Assembly (NCBI RefSeq): GCF_002742335.1
Contig: NZ_MDGR01000007.1
Span: forward strand, 2,546,501-2,610,500
Reading direction: 5' to 3'
Length of the DNA stretch: 64,000 nt
DNA from: Reichenbachiella sp. 5M10
Lineage (GTDB): Bacteria > Bacteroidota > Bacteroidia > Cytophagales > Cyclobacteriaceae
Shown: positions 43,066 to 52,681 of the stretch, in pieces
How positions within the stretch are numbered: position 1 is the stretch's first letter
How the letters are laid out: each line of letters starts with the position of its first letter
Notes under the pieces: generated by a model
What the model saw: the letters and a program-made list of their open reading frames with translations, nothing else
The model's database searches: none
Told to the model about the DNA's origin: nothing
Made by a program: the position numbers and the translations under genes

Positions 43066-44424
43066 TTAGCCTTCTGCGAGAGGGAGCACGACCCTGACTG
43101 TGGTCCCTACCCCCAACTCAGAGGTGATATGCATCTGTCCTTCGTGTAGCTTGACGATTTCATTGACGATAGACAGTCCTATCCCAGAGCCTGGAATCGC
43201 ACCGACATTCATGGCTCTAAAAAACGGATCAGCAATCATGGGCAAATCCTCCTTCGGAATCCCTATCCCCCTATCCTCAAAGGCGATAGATACCGTATGA
43301 CCCTTGGTATCAAACCCGATATGAAGCAAGACCGCTTGGTTATCCGAAAATTTCAAGGCGTTTTTAGCGATGTTAGAAAAGGCGATAATCAGCCAGTTTT
43401 TGTTCCCTACGAGTTGGTATGACTCCTCCTCGCTTTCGTAGTTTACCTTGATGCGGTCCTGGCCGAGGTAGCGAAACATAAAAGCCTGCAGCTCCAATAT
43501 GACATCCTCGACCCTAAAACTTGCCTTCTCAAAGTACTTGCTCCCTCCTGTACTCACCTCTGTGAGTTGGATCAGGTCCGCTATGATCTGCGCTAGCTTA
43601 TCCGTTTCGGTCATCACCACTTGTAGAAACCCCTGATACTCTTCGACCGTCCGGGTGCGCTGTAGTGCGACATCCGACTGCCCACTAATGATGGTGAGGG
43701 GCGTTTTCAATTCGTGAGAGGCATTCGCCAAAAATTTTTTCTGGAGGTCAAACCCCTTTTCCAACCTGTCCAACATCTCGTTGAGCGTCACTTCCAGCTG
43801 ACGAACTTCATCGTTTCTCTCACTGACCACTACACGACTGGACAACTTGCTGGCATTGATTTCCTTGAGTTGAGCCGCTAGCGTTACGATAGGAAAGGTA
43901 ATGTTCTTGGCAAAAAACCACCCCACCAAAAACTGAACGATCATCGTCAAAACCAACCCGGACAACATGCTGCTGACTAGATCACTCAGTTCCTCTTCGC
44001 TCTCGTCATCTACCGCCGTGAGTAGAATAATAAAGTCCCCCTGATTGTCCGTATAAAACAAGCTCACCCACTGCTGCGTGTCTTTGTAGTAGCGGTACTC
44101 GCCGTGACGAAGCGTCTCACGCAACACCTCTCGCTCCAGTACGCCCTCAGCTATCGATCCCAAAGTATCGGACACAGGGATAACATAGAGCCGCTCCTCG
44201 GTGAGTTTGACCGAATGACTCAGAATGATCTCTTGGTATATCTCTGCTGCCAACTCATCCTTTTCCAAAAGCACTTCCCCTTCGAGATTCGCTTTGTCCA
44301 TCAGGTCATCAAAAAAATTATCTTCCATGTTGTCCTTAGAGGTGAAATACACCAAGGACATAAAGAAAAGTAAAGCAAGCCCCGTCAAAAAGGAAAACAA
44401 TATCGCTACACGCAGGCGTATCAT
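43066..44424 (-). CDS. Membrane sensor histidine kinase
   Basis: The 452-residue protein has two membrane helices (about 7-27 and 158-178) enclosing a periplasmic sensor domain of about 130 residues. A HAMP-type linker (about 178-230) and a HisKA domain with FLANASHELKTPLTIISGQ follow. The HATPase domain shows FSNIAKNALKFS (N box), FEDRGIGIPKED (G1) and GSGIGLSIV (G2). It is complete. Its start codon overlaps the regulator stop by 4 bp, so the two are translationally coupled partners. Confidence 0.93.
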   Translation of the reverse strand: MIRLRVAILFSFLTGLALLFFMSLVYFTSKDNMEDNFFDDLMDKANLEGEVLLEKDELAAEIYQEIILSHSVKLTEERLYVIPVSDTLGSIAEGVLEREVLRETLRHGEYRYYKDTQQWVSLFYTDNQGDFIILLTAVDDESEEELSDLVSSMLSGLVLTMIVQFLVGWFFAKNITFPIVTLAAQLKEINASKLSSRVVVSERNDEVRQLEVTLNEMLDRLEKGFDLQKKFLANASHELKTPLTIISGQSDVALQRTRTVEEYQGFLQVVMTETDKLAQIIADLIQLTEVSTGGSKYFEKASFRVEDVILELQAFMFRYLGQDRIKVNYESEEESYQLVGNKNWLIIAFSNIAKNALKFSDNQAVLLHIGFDTKGHTVSIAFEDRGIGIPKEDLPMIADPFFRAMNVGAIPGSGIGLSIVNEIVKLHEGQMHITSELGVGTTVRVVLPLAEG

Positions 44425-45110
44425 ATGTCCTCTATTTTGAGCACATAACCTATCCCCACCACAGTATGAATGATGCGGTCTTTCGCTTCCTTCTCAATCT
44501 TCTTTCTTAGGTAGTTGACATAGACATCTACGACATTGGTCGTCAACTCAAAGTCAATCCCCCAAACCTGATTGAGCAGTTGCTCCCGAGTCAACACCCT
44601 GTTTTTGTTGCGAATCAAACAACACAGCAACCGATATTCTGTATGGGTCAAATTGATCTTTTCTCCATTGCGCTTGACTGATTTGAGGTGATCATCGACC
44701 ACTATATCCGCAAAACTCAAGATGTGATCATCGACTACCTTCTCTCGGGTAGCACTACGTCGTGTCACGGCAGTCATCCTCGCGATCAGTTCTTCGAACT
44801 TGAAGGGCTTGACCAAGTAATCATCCGCTCCTGTTTCCAATCCAGATATGACGTTTTCGGTAGTGCCTAGGGCAGTCAACATGATGATGGGTGTTTGCAT
44901 CTTCTTTTCACGTGCTTGACGCAAAAAATCCATACCATTGATGCCTGGCAGCATGATATCCAACAGCACCAAATCATACTCATGCCCCACGAGCATCTCG
45001 AACCCCGACTGTCCATCCAAAGCTACTGAAACACTGTGACCATGTTCTTCGAGTCCCATTTTCAGAAATGAAACCACCTGCACCTCATCCTCAACAAGCA
45101 ATATTTTCAT
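44421..45110 (-). CDS. OmpR/PhoB-type response regulator
   Basis: From the ATG at 45110 the product has 229 residues. The frame is open further upstream, but the receiver strand MKILLVEDE starts here. The receiver domain holds the acidic pair and phospho-Asp (LVLLDIMLPGINGMDFL) and the conserved lysine in DDYLVKPF. A winged-helix DNA-binding domain (LTHTEYRLLCCLIRNKNRVL to YVNYLRKKIE) completes it. It pairs with the downstream kinase and is the nearest regulator to the xyloglucan-like locus, though control of that locus is not shown. Confidence 0.93.
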   Translation of the reverse strand: MKILLVEDEVQVVSFLKMGLEEHGHSVSVALDGQSGFEMLVGHEYDLVLLDIMLPGINGMDFLRQAREKKMQTPIIMLTALGTTENVISGLETGADDYLVKPFKFEELIARMTAVTRRSATREKVVDDHILSFADIVVDDHLKSVKRNGEKINLTHTEYRLLCCLIRNKNRVLTREQLLNQVWGIDFELTTNVVDVYVNYLRKKIEKEAKDRIIHTVVGIGYVLKIEDI

Positions 45111-45313
45111 CTGACAAAAAGTAAATTCGAGTAAAATTCCACAATATTCCTTTACCCTGACACTTTTTGGAATTAGAATGTAATGAGAGAAGCGCTGGCC
45201 CCTATCATCACGAATAAAATAGCATCCGCTTACTTTACCCGTCACGCTTGTTTGGGCGGATGTTATTAGAGGCAGCACCTCTTTCTAAGACTCTGGCAAG
45301 CCTTTTTAAGCAC

Positions 45314-45340
45314 TGATGCTGCTCGCGAGGAGCAGCATCA
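45314..45340 (-). terminator. Terminator hairpin after GH97
   Basis: TGATGCTGCTC and GAGCAGCATCA form a perfect 11-bp GC-rich stem with a 5-base loop, about 66 bp past the GH97 stop. It probably ends the long minus-strand polysaccharide operon. Confidence 0.65.
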
Positions 45341-45405
45341 CGCCCAAGTTTATAACAAACTTCATTTGAGATTTATTATTATTTCCCCCTTCACGAGAAG
45401 AATGA

Positions 45406-47355
45406 TTACTCTGAAAGCTGAATCAAGAAACCACCGTTGGGTTTCAAAATAATTGGCAATTGGCCGTCTTCAGCAACAGTGATTTGATCTTGCACCAAGT
45501 CTCTGTTGGTCATTCCGTCATTGATCATGGTTCCTTGGAGTCCTTTGACAAAAGAAAGATCCAAAGTCAACGCCTTTTCTTCGGTTTCCCCATTGATACC
45601 AGCGATGAACCAGTTCTTGCCACTGCGACGGGCCATCACGACCTGCTTGCCAGGGAATCCATCGACAAATACGGTCTCATCCCATTTGACAGGTACGGCG
45701 CGCATTGCCTCACGCACAAACTCTGGAACGGCCTGCATACCCTCTGCCGTCTCTGCATAGTGCTGCACACCCGACACGAATAGTACCGATAAAGCCAATT
45801 CGAAACCATTGGAGGACAAACGTTTGATGTTCGGTATCTCCGAGAATGCCACGGGCGTGAAATCCATCGGATCGAATACGTTTCGAGTGAACGGCAACAT
45901 CGCACAATGTGGCACTGCTACATCTGCATCCTTTTGATCGAAAGTGATAAACTCCATCCCTTTGATCGACTCCATAGAGACGAGGTTAGGATAAGTTCTC
46001 TGCCAGCCACGAGGCAAAGTACAGCCGTGAAAGTTGACCATGATTCCCGCCTCTGCAGCATCCGTCAATATCTCGTGATAATACTCAATCACCGACTGAC
46101 CGTCTCCACCGAAGAAGTCAATCTTCACTCCTTTGACACCCATCTCTTTGATACGCTTAAACTCTGCCATTCTAGACTCAGGAGTCAGCATCATATCCTT
46201 TGGGGTCTGAAAAGTCTCATTCCAATTGCCTGCTGAGTTGTACCACAGCAATAAGCCTACGTCTTTGGTCGCTGCATAGTCCACCAGCTCTTGGATCTTT
46301 TCATAGCCGATCTGCGTATCCCAGAGCGCATCGATGAGGCAGTACTCCCAGCCCATGTCTGAGGCATAGTCTATGAACTGCTTGGATACGGGGTAGTTGG
46401 TCATATCGTCCTTGAGTAGTACCCAGCTCCAAGAGGCACGTCCTGGCTCTACCCATGAGAAATCCCCTGCAATCGCAGGAGTCGCGACATCAGTTCCCAG
46501 CGTAGACTCGGTCACGGTCTTGAGCGAACCAATCGCCAATACTCTCCACGGGCTATACCATGGCAAAGTCGACTCAGGATACAACTCCCCATCAAATATC
46601 TGCTCTGCATCTTGTGGAAAACCTACCTTGTACTCCCCTTCTGGAGATTTTGGTTCGAGTCTCGTCGCACAGTAGTTTTTGTCCAGCCCTGCTTCGGAGA
46701 TGATCACCCAGTTGTCTCCTGTCTTGAACAGCGCAGGGTACACCCAGCCTGCTTTGGTAGGACTGGCTTGATTCACTGATATATCCATCAAGTAATTTTC
46801 CTCATAAGACGGATTGCACTGTGCCCAGCCCGTCTTGGCATCTGCGCATGGTTGCAACCATGCACGGGCATCGTTTGGCAAATTGAAAGTCGTCAGTTCG
46901 TCCGTGATGAACTTCTGCTCTCCAGCCTCTCCCAAAAAATGGTAACGAAAAGCCACTCCATCATCTGAGAGTTGAAAGATCACTTCCATGATTTGATCCT
47001 GTGCATTCGCGAAAGTGAAAACCTTTTGGTTGGCAAGATACTGGTTGTCTCGTCTCTTCCCTACTTTGAGCGTATAACTATCCTTGATCGATTTGCTTTC
47101 CGATGTAGCTGTCAATTTCAGTCCTGCAGTAAATTCCCCGTCCTGTCTGCGTACACCCAGTTGAGATGTCTCTAGGACGGCAGTGCCATCTTTGGTTACT
47201 GAGTAGCTAGCATTCCCTGTTTCGGATAGTGCCACCGTCAGTACCAACGTGCCATCTGGGCTGCTGACTTGGTTGGAGGTAGTATCTACAGAGGGCTGAC
47301 AAGAATAGAACAATCCTATCATCGCCATCCATGCAATCATCTTTCTTTTAAACAT
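45406..47355 (-). CDS. GH97 family alpha-glycosidase lipoprotein
   Basis: The 649-residue enzyme has a lipoprotein signal (MIGLFYSCQPS). The GH97 N-terminal beta-sandwich covers about 25-285 (SSPDGTLVLTVALSETGNAS, FRYHFLG). The catalytic barrel follows, with GVKGVKIDFFGGDGQSVIEY and VNFHGCTLPRGWQRTYPNL, then a C-terminal beta domain. The Asp in VKIDFF matches the nucleophile position of the retaining GH97 subgroup, which includes alpha-galactosidases, rather than the inverting SusB-type glucosidases. It is the last gene of the minus-strand locus. An alpha-galactosidase activity is an inference and would be unusual for a pure xyloglucan locus. Confidence 0.9.
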   Translation of the reverse strand: MFKRKMIAWMAMIGLFYSCQPSVDTTSNQVSSPDGTLVLTVALSETGNASYSVTKDGTAVLETSQLGVRRQDGEFTAGLKLTATSESKSIKDSYTLKVGKRRDNQYLANQKVFTFANAQDQIMEVIFQLSDDGVAFRYHFLGEAGEQKFITDELTTFNLPNDARAWLQPCADAKTGWAQCNPSYEENYLMDISVNQASPTKAGWVYPALFKTGDNWVIISEAGLDKNYCATRLEPKSPEGEYKVGFPQDAEQIFDGELYPESTLPWYSPWRVLAIGSLKTVTESTLGTDVATPAIAGDFSWVEPGRASWSWVLLKDDMTNYPVSKQFIDYASDMGWEYCLIDALWDTQIGYEKIQELVDYAATKDVGLLLWYNSAGNWNETFQTPKDMMLTPESRMAEFKRIKEMGVKGVKIDFFGGDGQSVIEYYHEILTDAAEAGIMVNFHGCTLPRGWQRTYPNLVSMESIKGMEFITFDQKDADVAVPHCAMLPFTRNVFDPMDFTPVAFSEIPNIKRLSSNGFELALSVLFVSGVQHYAETAEGMQAVPEFVREAMRAVPVKWDETVFVDGFPGKQVVMARRSGKNWFIAGINGETEEKALTLDLSFVKGLQGTMINDGMTNRDLVQDQITVAEDGQLPIILKPNGGFLIQLSE

Positions 47356-47403
47356 GCTTGTAGTCTTTTGTTTGTTTTAGAATTTCAAGCAATAAATATA
47401 GTG

Positions 47404-47442
47404 AGATTAAGTAAAGTGTACGAACTACACTTTACTTAATCT
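47404..47442 (-). terminator. Perfect 17-bp hairpin overlapping the GH3 stop codon
   Basis: AGATTAAGTAAAGTGTA and TACACTTTACTTAATCT form a perfect 17-bp stem with loop CGAAC. The stop codon of the upstream GH3 gene (47432-47434) and its last codons lie inside one arm. It may attenuate transcription into GH97 or protect the upstream mRNA. Confidence 0.6.
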
Positions 47443-49609
47443 GTACTTTTATTTCCCTTTGGATTTGATCCGAAGCATTCCCAATGTAAAGCACATAACT
47501 ACCTGATTCTACTTTCCAATCTGAGCTCTTCTCGTCGTAGTAAGCCAAATCGGACACAGGTATCGTCAGCGAGCCTGTTGCAGACTGCCCTGCTTCTACT
47601 GTGATTTTATCAAAGCCTTTCAATTCCTTCTTGGCTCGGTTGACTTTGGATTTAGGTTTTCCGACATAGACTTGTACCACTTCTGCACCTGCAGTTTTGC
47701 CGGTATTCGTGACAGCATAAGACACCGTGATTTCGTCCGTCAAACTATACTTTGTCCGGTCCGTCTTGATCGCTGACACAGCGAAATCCGTATAAGACAA
47801 CCCGTACCCAAAAGCATACTGCGGCGTGACCTTCTTGGTATCGTGCCATCTGTAGCCCACAAGAATACCCTCCTTGTAATACTGATCGATGCTATCACCA
47901 GGGTAAGACATCTCTCCAAAGCTATGCGCAGCGTTGTCTTTCAGCTGCTTCGGGATCGAAAAAGGCATCTTACCCGACGGATTGACATCCCCACTGATCA
48001 CGTCAGCCAGTGCATATCCAGCCATACTGCCAAGGTACCAACCTTGCATCACGCCTTTCACTTTTGGCAGCCAAGGCATGGCGACTGCATTGCCACTGAT
48101 GAGGACCAACCCGAGGTTGGCATTGACAGCAGCCAACTCGTGGAGCAATTCGTCCTGCCCGAAAGGCAAGCCATACTGCAAACGGTCACCGCCCTCACAA
48201 TCCTGGTAGTGGTTCTTGTTGAGCCCACCAAAGAACAACACGACATCTGCATCCTTAGCCACTGCTAGCGCAGCTGCTTTCAATGAGTCCGCATCATACG
48301 GAGAAGGCAACGCACGACCATAAGCCGGCGCACCCGAAGCATACCCCATGCTGTGTACAATCTCCGCCTCCCTATAGCGCTCACGCAATCCCTGCAAAGG
48401 CGATATCTCAAACTGCGCCTTCAGCTCCGAAGAGCCTCCACCCAGCGTCATCTGACGAGTGGCATTTTCACCGATCACGGCAATCTTCAGTTTCTGATTG
48501 GGGTCAATTGGGAAGAAGTCTCCTTCATTTTTCAACAAAACGATCCCTTCGGTCGCTACTTGTCTTGCCACAGCGTGATGCTCGGCATTGTTGACACGGC
48601 CCAGTGGTTTGGTCGCATCCATGCTGGTGCGGTACATCAGACGTAGGATTCTACGCACCTTGTCATCCACCAAATCCTCTGACAAATCACCTGCTTTGAT
48701 CTGGTTCAAAAACGGGCTCGCCAGGAAGTAATTGTCATAGGCTAGCGCCTTGGAAGCTGTCAGGCCATTAGTCCAAGTTCCCATCTCAATATCGAGACCG
48801 TACTCGGCAGCCTGTTTGGTGTCATGTGCACCACCCCAGTCGGTAACTACTACACCATCAAAGCCCCAGTCTGTCTTCAAAATATCGTTGAGCAACAGCT
48901 CGTTGTGACAGCAGTGCTGCCCTCTGAACTGATTGTATGCCCCCATGATCGACCAAGCTTCGCCCTCTACCACTGCTGCTTTGAAAGCTGGCAGATAGAT
49001 CTCGTGCAGGGCTCTGTCGCTCACGTGGACGTTGATGTGTCCTCTCCATAGTTCTTGGTTGTTGAGCGCATAGTGTTTGACACAGGCAGCTACTCCATTT
49101 TGTTGTACCCCTTGGATATAAGGCACCACCATTTGGGAGGCCAAATAAGGATCCTCGCCCATGTATTCGAAGTTTCGCCCGTTGAGCGGCGTACGGTAGA
49201 TGTTGACACCAGGGCCGAGGAGTATGTCCTTTTTGCGGTAACGCGCCTCCTCACCCACAGCCACTCCATAGGCCGCAGATAGCTCCGGGTTGAAGGTAGA
49301 AGCCAGAGCCGTCAGCGCCGGAAATGCAGTGATCGAATCGTTGGTCCAGCCGGCATAGCCCCAGTTGTCCCAGTTGATCTCGGCACGCACACCGTGTGGT
49401 CCATCCGACATCCAGATCTCGGGGATACCGAGTCTAGGTACTCCAGGCGAACTGAATTTGGACTGTGCATGACACATCGCGACCTTCTCCTCCAGCGTCA
49501 TCAAGGCGATGAGGCTGTCAATTTGGGATTCCCGTGCCGTCTCCGTGCTTTGTCCAAGCGCGGAGAGGCATGAGAAAACCATTACCAATGAATACAAAAC
49601 AAATTTCAT
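47432..49609 (-). CDS. GH3 beta-glucosidase-type enzyme
   Basis: The 725-residue protein has a signal peptide (MKFVLYSLVMVFSCLSALGQ). The GH3 N-terminal barrel (MSDGPHGVRAE, CVKHYALNNQELWR) has its nucleophile aspartate in FDGVVVTDWGGAH. The C-terminal sandwich and a fibronectin-III-like domain follow (VSYAVTNTGKTAGAEVVQVY). It lacks PA14, unlike the GH3 of the first locus. In a xyloglucan-type pathway it would release glucose from the non-reducing end after side-chain removal, in the periplasm. Confidence 0.93.
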   Translation of the reverse strand: MKFVLYSLVMVFSCLSALGQSTETARESQIDSLIALMTLEEKVAMCHAQSKFSSPGVPRLGIPEIWMSDGPHGVRAEINWDNWGYAGWTNDSITAFPALTALASTFNPELSAAYGVAVGEEARYRKKDILLGPGVNIYRTPLNGRNFEYMGEDPYLASQMVVPYIQGVQQNGVAACVKHYALNNQELWRGHINVHVSDRALHEIYLPAFKAAVVEGEAWSIMGAYNQFRGQHCCHNELLLNDILKTDWGFDGVVVTDWGGAHDTKQAAEYGLDIEMGTWTNGLTASKALAYDNYFLASPFLNQIKAGDLSEDLVDDKVRRILRLMYRTSMDATKPLGRVNNAEHHAVARQVATEGIVLLKNEGDFFPIDPNQKLKIAVIGENATRQMTLGGGSSELKAQFEISPLQGLRERYREAEIVHSMGYASGAPAYGRALPSPYDADSLKAAALAVAKDADVVLFFGGLNKNHYQDCEGGDRLQYGLPFGQDELLHELAAVNANLGLVLISGNAVAMPWLPKVKGVMQGWYLGSMAGYALADVISGDVNPSGKMPFSIPKQLKDNAAHSFGEMSYPGDSIDQYYKEGILVGYRWHDTKKVTPQYAFGYGLSYTDFAVSAIKTDRTKYSLTDEITVSYAVTNTGKTAGAEVVQVYVGKPKSKVNRAKKELKGFDKITVEAGQSATGSLTIPVSDLAYYDEKSSDWKVESGSYVLYIGNASDQIQREIKVQIK

Positions 49610-49689
49610 GTTACTTTTCTTTATGACTTAAATAGGTTGATTGGGTTGTCATTTTCATCATAGGGCACTTTTCGCATCTCACCAAGTTC

Positions 49690-49772
49690 AAACCCCGACA
49701 GGTTTATGCCATTCTACAGCAACAAGGCACTTAGAACTTCATTTGACTCAATGGTCGAAACCTGCCAGGTTT
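49690..49772. repeat. Two AAACCTG-CAGGTTT palindromes
   Basis: AAACCTGCCAGGTTT at 49758-49772 is a 15-bp palindrome, and a degenerate copy AAACCCCGACAGGTTT lies at 49690-49705. They occupy the 188-bp gap between the GH31 stop and the GH3 start. They could be regulator half-sites or a dispersed genomic palindrome. Confidence 0.45.
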
Positions 49773-49797
49773 AGTGAGGACCTTCTACCCTCCTCTT

Positions 49798-52629
49798 TTA
49801 TCCTTTCACCGATACAGGCTGTCCCGAATACTTCACTTCCTCGTATTCTGACAAGTCGTCGATGTTTCCTTTGTTGTCTTTGCTGATCACTTTGACACGG
49901 AAAGTCCTGTTCTCCAGCATGCCGTCAAAACTACCCTCGCGCTCACCGATTGTCAAGGTCTTCGTAGACTCAGACCATTTCAAGTTGATGGAAGTGAACT
50001 TGCCCGACTCGTAGTTGTAGTTCGTTCCTTCATCCTCGTATAGATCAAACGAAGCATCCGCTCCGGCATACACCACGACCGTGATCGGATCAGCTGGCTT
50101 CTGTGTCGTGTACTCGATCTCAGGACCGAAAGTCACGATCGATCCCGCTTTCGCGAAAAGCGGCATTCTTTCGTACTCCGCTTGTGCCGTGATTGTCTGT
50201 CCACCTGTGTAATACTCCCCTGAGTAAGCATCGTACCATCCCGCTGACTTTGGCAAATAGACTTCTCTGTCTCTTGCACCATAGGCATAGACTGGACAAG
50301 CCATCAGTGAGGGGCCAAACATGAACTGATCCCCAATCTCATAGACCTTCTTGTCCGCCGAGAAATCCATCGCCAAGCCTCTCATGATCGTATAGTCCTT
50401 GGTGTACGTCCAACCCGCCAGCGAGTAGATATACGGCATCATTTTGTATCGCAGCTTGTTGTAGTACAGCATCGATTTGTAGGCTGGATGTGTCTCAGGT
50501 GCGAGGTTGTACACCTCTCTGAACGGGTACTGACCGTGTACTCTAAACAACGGCACGAATGCACCGAACTGGAACCAACGCGTGTTGAGCTCTCTCCATT
50601 CTTTCATGTCTTCGCTCCCTTCGGTGGCTCTCTCGTAGCGTTTCTCCACGCAGAATCCACCCACGTCCATCGTCCAATATGGCAAACCCGACATGGCAAA
50701 ATTGATCCCTGCTGAGATCTGCGCCTTCATGTCTTCCCATCGTGTACCGATGTCTCCACTCCATGTCACTGCTCCGAATCTCTGGATACCCGCAAAGCCC
50801 GAACGAGTCAAGATGAACACCCTTTCGTCGTTGTTGACCGAACGTTGACCCTCGTAGATGCCTTTCGCATTTTGTAGTGCGTAGGCGTTGAAATACTCCG
50901 TCGATGGCCCTAGCGCTGTAGGGGTTGACAATTCCTTTCTGTATTTGATGCTTGCATTGGACAAGATATCTGGCTCGGATGCATCCATCCACCAAGCATC
51001 AAAGCCTTTGGTGTAGAGCTTGTCATGGATTTGATCCCAAAACATCTTGCGTGCTCCTGACGAATATGCATCGTAGAACGACCCAATGTATCCCGGATAA
51101 ATCCAGTCTTTTACGCTGTCTTCCACCGCACGTTTGTACATCCAACCTTGCGCATCGAACTGCTTGTAGTGCTCGGTGTTGTGGTAGAATTTAGGCCATA
51201 CAGAGATCATCACTCTGGCATTTTGCTCGTGAATCTTATCGATCATCCCAGTGATGTCTGGGAATCTCTCTAGATCAAAATCATGGCTACCCCACTCTGT
51301 CTTAGGCCAGTATGACCAATCCAGCACGATGTTGTCTATCGGAATGTGACGTTTTCTGAACTCGCCCAGTGCACCAAGCAATTCGTCCTGCGTCTTGTAT
51401 CTTTCTCTACTTTGCCAGAAACCCATCGACCACTTCGGCATCACTTGCGCTTTGCCAGTCACGGTGCGGTACTTGCTGATCACGTCATCCATGTTGTCAC
51501 CCGCCATGAAATAGTAGCGAATGTTCTGTCCCATCTCTGAGCTGAATGCAATCTGCTTTTGTGCCGCTTCGTCTACGGGAGACAATGCTTTCAACCCGAT
51601 GTATGATACACCTCCGTCTGGAATCCACTCCAGTTTGATGTCGTTCTTCTCTCCTTTTTTGAGGTCTGCACTGAACTTGGCAACCGATGGGTTCCAAGCG
51701 GTTCTCCACTTCTCGAACTGCAGCTCACCGTTGATCCATAGTTTGGTGTATCCCGCGTAGTAGCACAGGAACCTAAACAAACCGCTTTCGCTTCCTTCGA
51801 TTTGGCCTTCCCATACGATTTTCGCATTCGCGAAAGGAAAGTCCTTTGGGAAGTTCTCTACCGTAGTGAGGTTCTCGTAATCGATGATATCTTCTACCCT
51901 TTCGACGAATACGTGTTCTGAATTTTGGTCGTCATAGTAGGTAGCCGTCAAGCCACCTTCTTTGCCTGTCTTGTCGTAAAGTTTGAACTGATCGATGTTC
52001 GTGTATGGTCTTTCATCACCATATCTCGTCAATGAGTAGTTGTCCCACAGGATACCGTAGTTCTCCGTGGACATCACAAATGGAATCGACACCTTGGTGT
52101 TGTACTGAAACAGCTCTTCATTCTTGCCCTTGTAGTTCATCTCGTCGGCTTGATGCTGTCCGAGACCATAGATCCCCTCGTCCTCCGGTGAGTCAAACTT
52201 CTGACTCATGGTATAACCCGCTTTGCCTTCGACAGTGATCGCTTCGAAAGCTCTGCCTTCGTTCTGTTCGGACATGATCGGATTGCCCTCTGCGTCTGCA
52301 TAAGACACTTGCCCCGTAGCTTGATTGATGGTCACGATGAGTTCGTCAGTCGCTAGCGTCAACGTGCCATCCGCTTCTTTGATGTCAATCGGTACAGACA
52401 CCTGCTCCGGCACAGCGACCAAACTCGTCGTGGTATCAAATGCCGTAGTGGCCGATGCTTCTACCTTGACGATATCGTCGGTCACGAAAGTCACTTTGAG
52501 ACCTTTGGCACTTCCCGTTGTAGGATATACCACTACGCCGTTTTCTACTTGCTCATAGCTTTTGGAAGTCTCTCCGCAGGCGTATATCGCGCAGATCAGT
52601 GCTCCCCAAACCAAAATATTCTTCATCAT
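49798..52629 (-). CDS. GH31 alpha-xylosidase-like lipoprotein with PA14
   Basis: From the methionine at 52629 the product has 943 residues and a lipoprotein signal (VWGALICAIYACGETS). The GH31 N-terminal sandwich holds a PA14 insertion (LTATYYDDQNSEHVFVERVE to VSYIGLKAL, about 225-365), an architecture known from bacterial alpha-xylosidases. The barrel carries the nucleophile motif FDAWWMDASEPDI and the acid/base region VTWSGDIGTRWEDM. C-terminal beta domains complete it. Alpha-xylosidases remove xylose from the non-reducing end of xyloglucan oligosaccharides. GH31 also includes alpha-glucosidases, so the activity call depends on context. Confidence 0.9.
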   Translation of the reverse strand: MMKNILVWGALICAIYACGETSKSYEQVENGVVVYPTTGSAKGLKVTFVTDDIVKVEASATTAFDTTTSLVAVPEQVSVPIDIKEADGTLTLATDELIVTINQATGQVSYADAEGNPIMSEQNEGRAFEAITVEGKAGYTMSQKFDSPEDEGIYGLGQHQADEMNYKGKNEELFQYNTKVSIPFVMSTENYGILWDNYSLTRYGDERPYTNIDQFKLYDKTGKEGGLTATYYDDQNSEHVFVERVEDIIDYENLTTVENFPKDFPFANAKIVWEGQIEGSESGLFRFLCYYAGYTKLWINGELQFEKWRTAWNPSVAKFSADLKKGEKNDIKLEWIPDGGVSYIGLKALSPVDEAAQKQIAFSSEMGQNIRYYFMAGDNMDDVISKYRTVTGKAQVMPKWSMGFWQSRERYKTQDELLGALGEFRKRHIPIDNIVLDWSYWPKTEWGSHDFDLERFPDITGMIDKIHEQNARVMISVWPKFYHNTEHYKQFDAQGWMYKRAVEDSVKDWIYPGYIGSFYDAYSSGARKMFWDQIHDKLYTKGFDAWWMDASEPDILSNASIKYRKELSTPTALGPSTEYFNAYALQNAKGIYEGQRSVNNDERVFILTRSGFAGIQRFGAVTWSGDIGTRWEDMKAQISAGINFAMSGLPYWTMDVGGFCVEKRYERATEGSEDMKEWRELNTRWFQFGAFVPLFRVHGQYPFREVYNLAPETHPAYKSMLYYNKLRYKMMPYIYSLAGWTYTKDYTIMRGLAMDFSADKKVYEIGDQFMFGPSLMACPVYAYGARDREVYLPKSAGWYDAYSGEYYTGGQTITAQAEYERMPLFAKAGSIVTFGPEIEYTTQKPADPITVVVYAGADASFDLYEDEGTNYNYESGKFTSINLKWSESTKTLTIGEREGSFDGMLENRTFRVKVISKDNKGNIDDLSEYEEVKYSGQPVSVKG

Positions 52630-52681
52630 TTTTCCTTTTTCACTCATGTCACGAGTCTTTATTTACCCTTATTGTTATTCC

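Noticed and set aside
45111-45278. N-terminal extension of the OmpR-type regulator
   Set aside because: The receiver domain begins with the first beta strand at the internal methionine (45110); the 56 upstream residues have no domain and include promoter-like AT-rich sequence.
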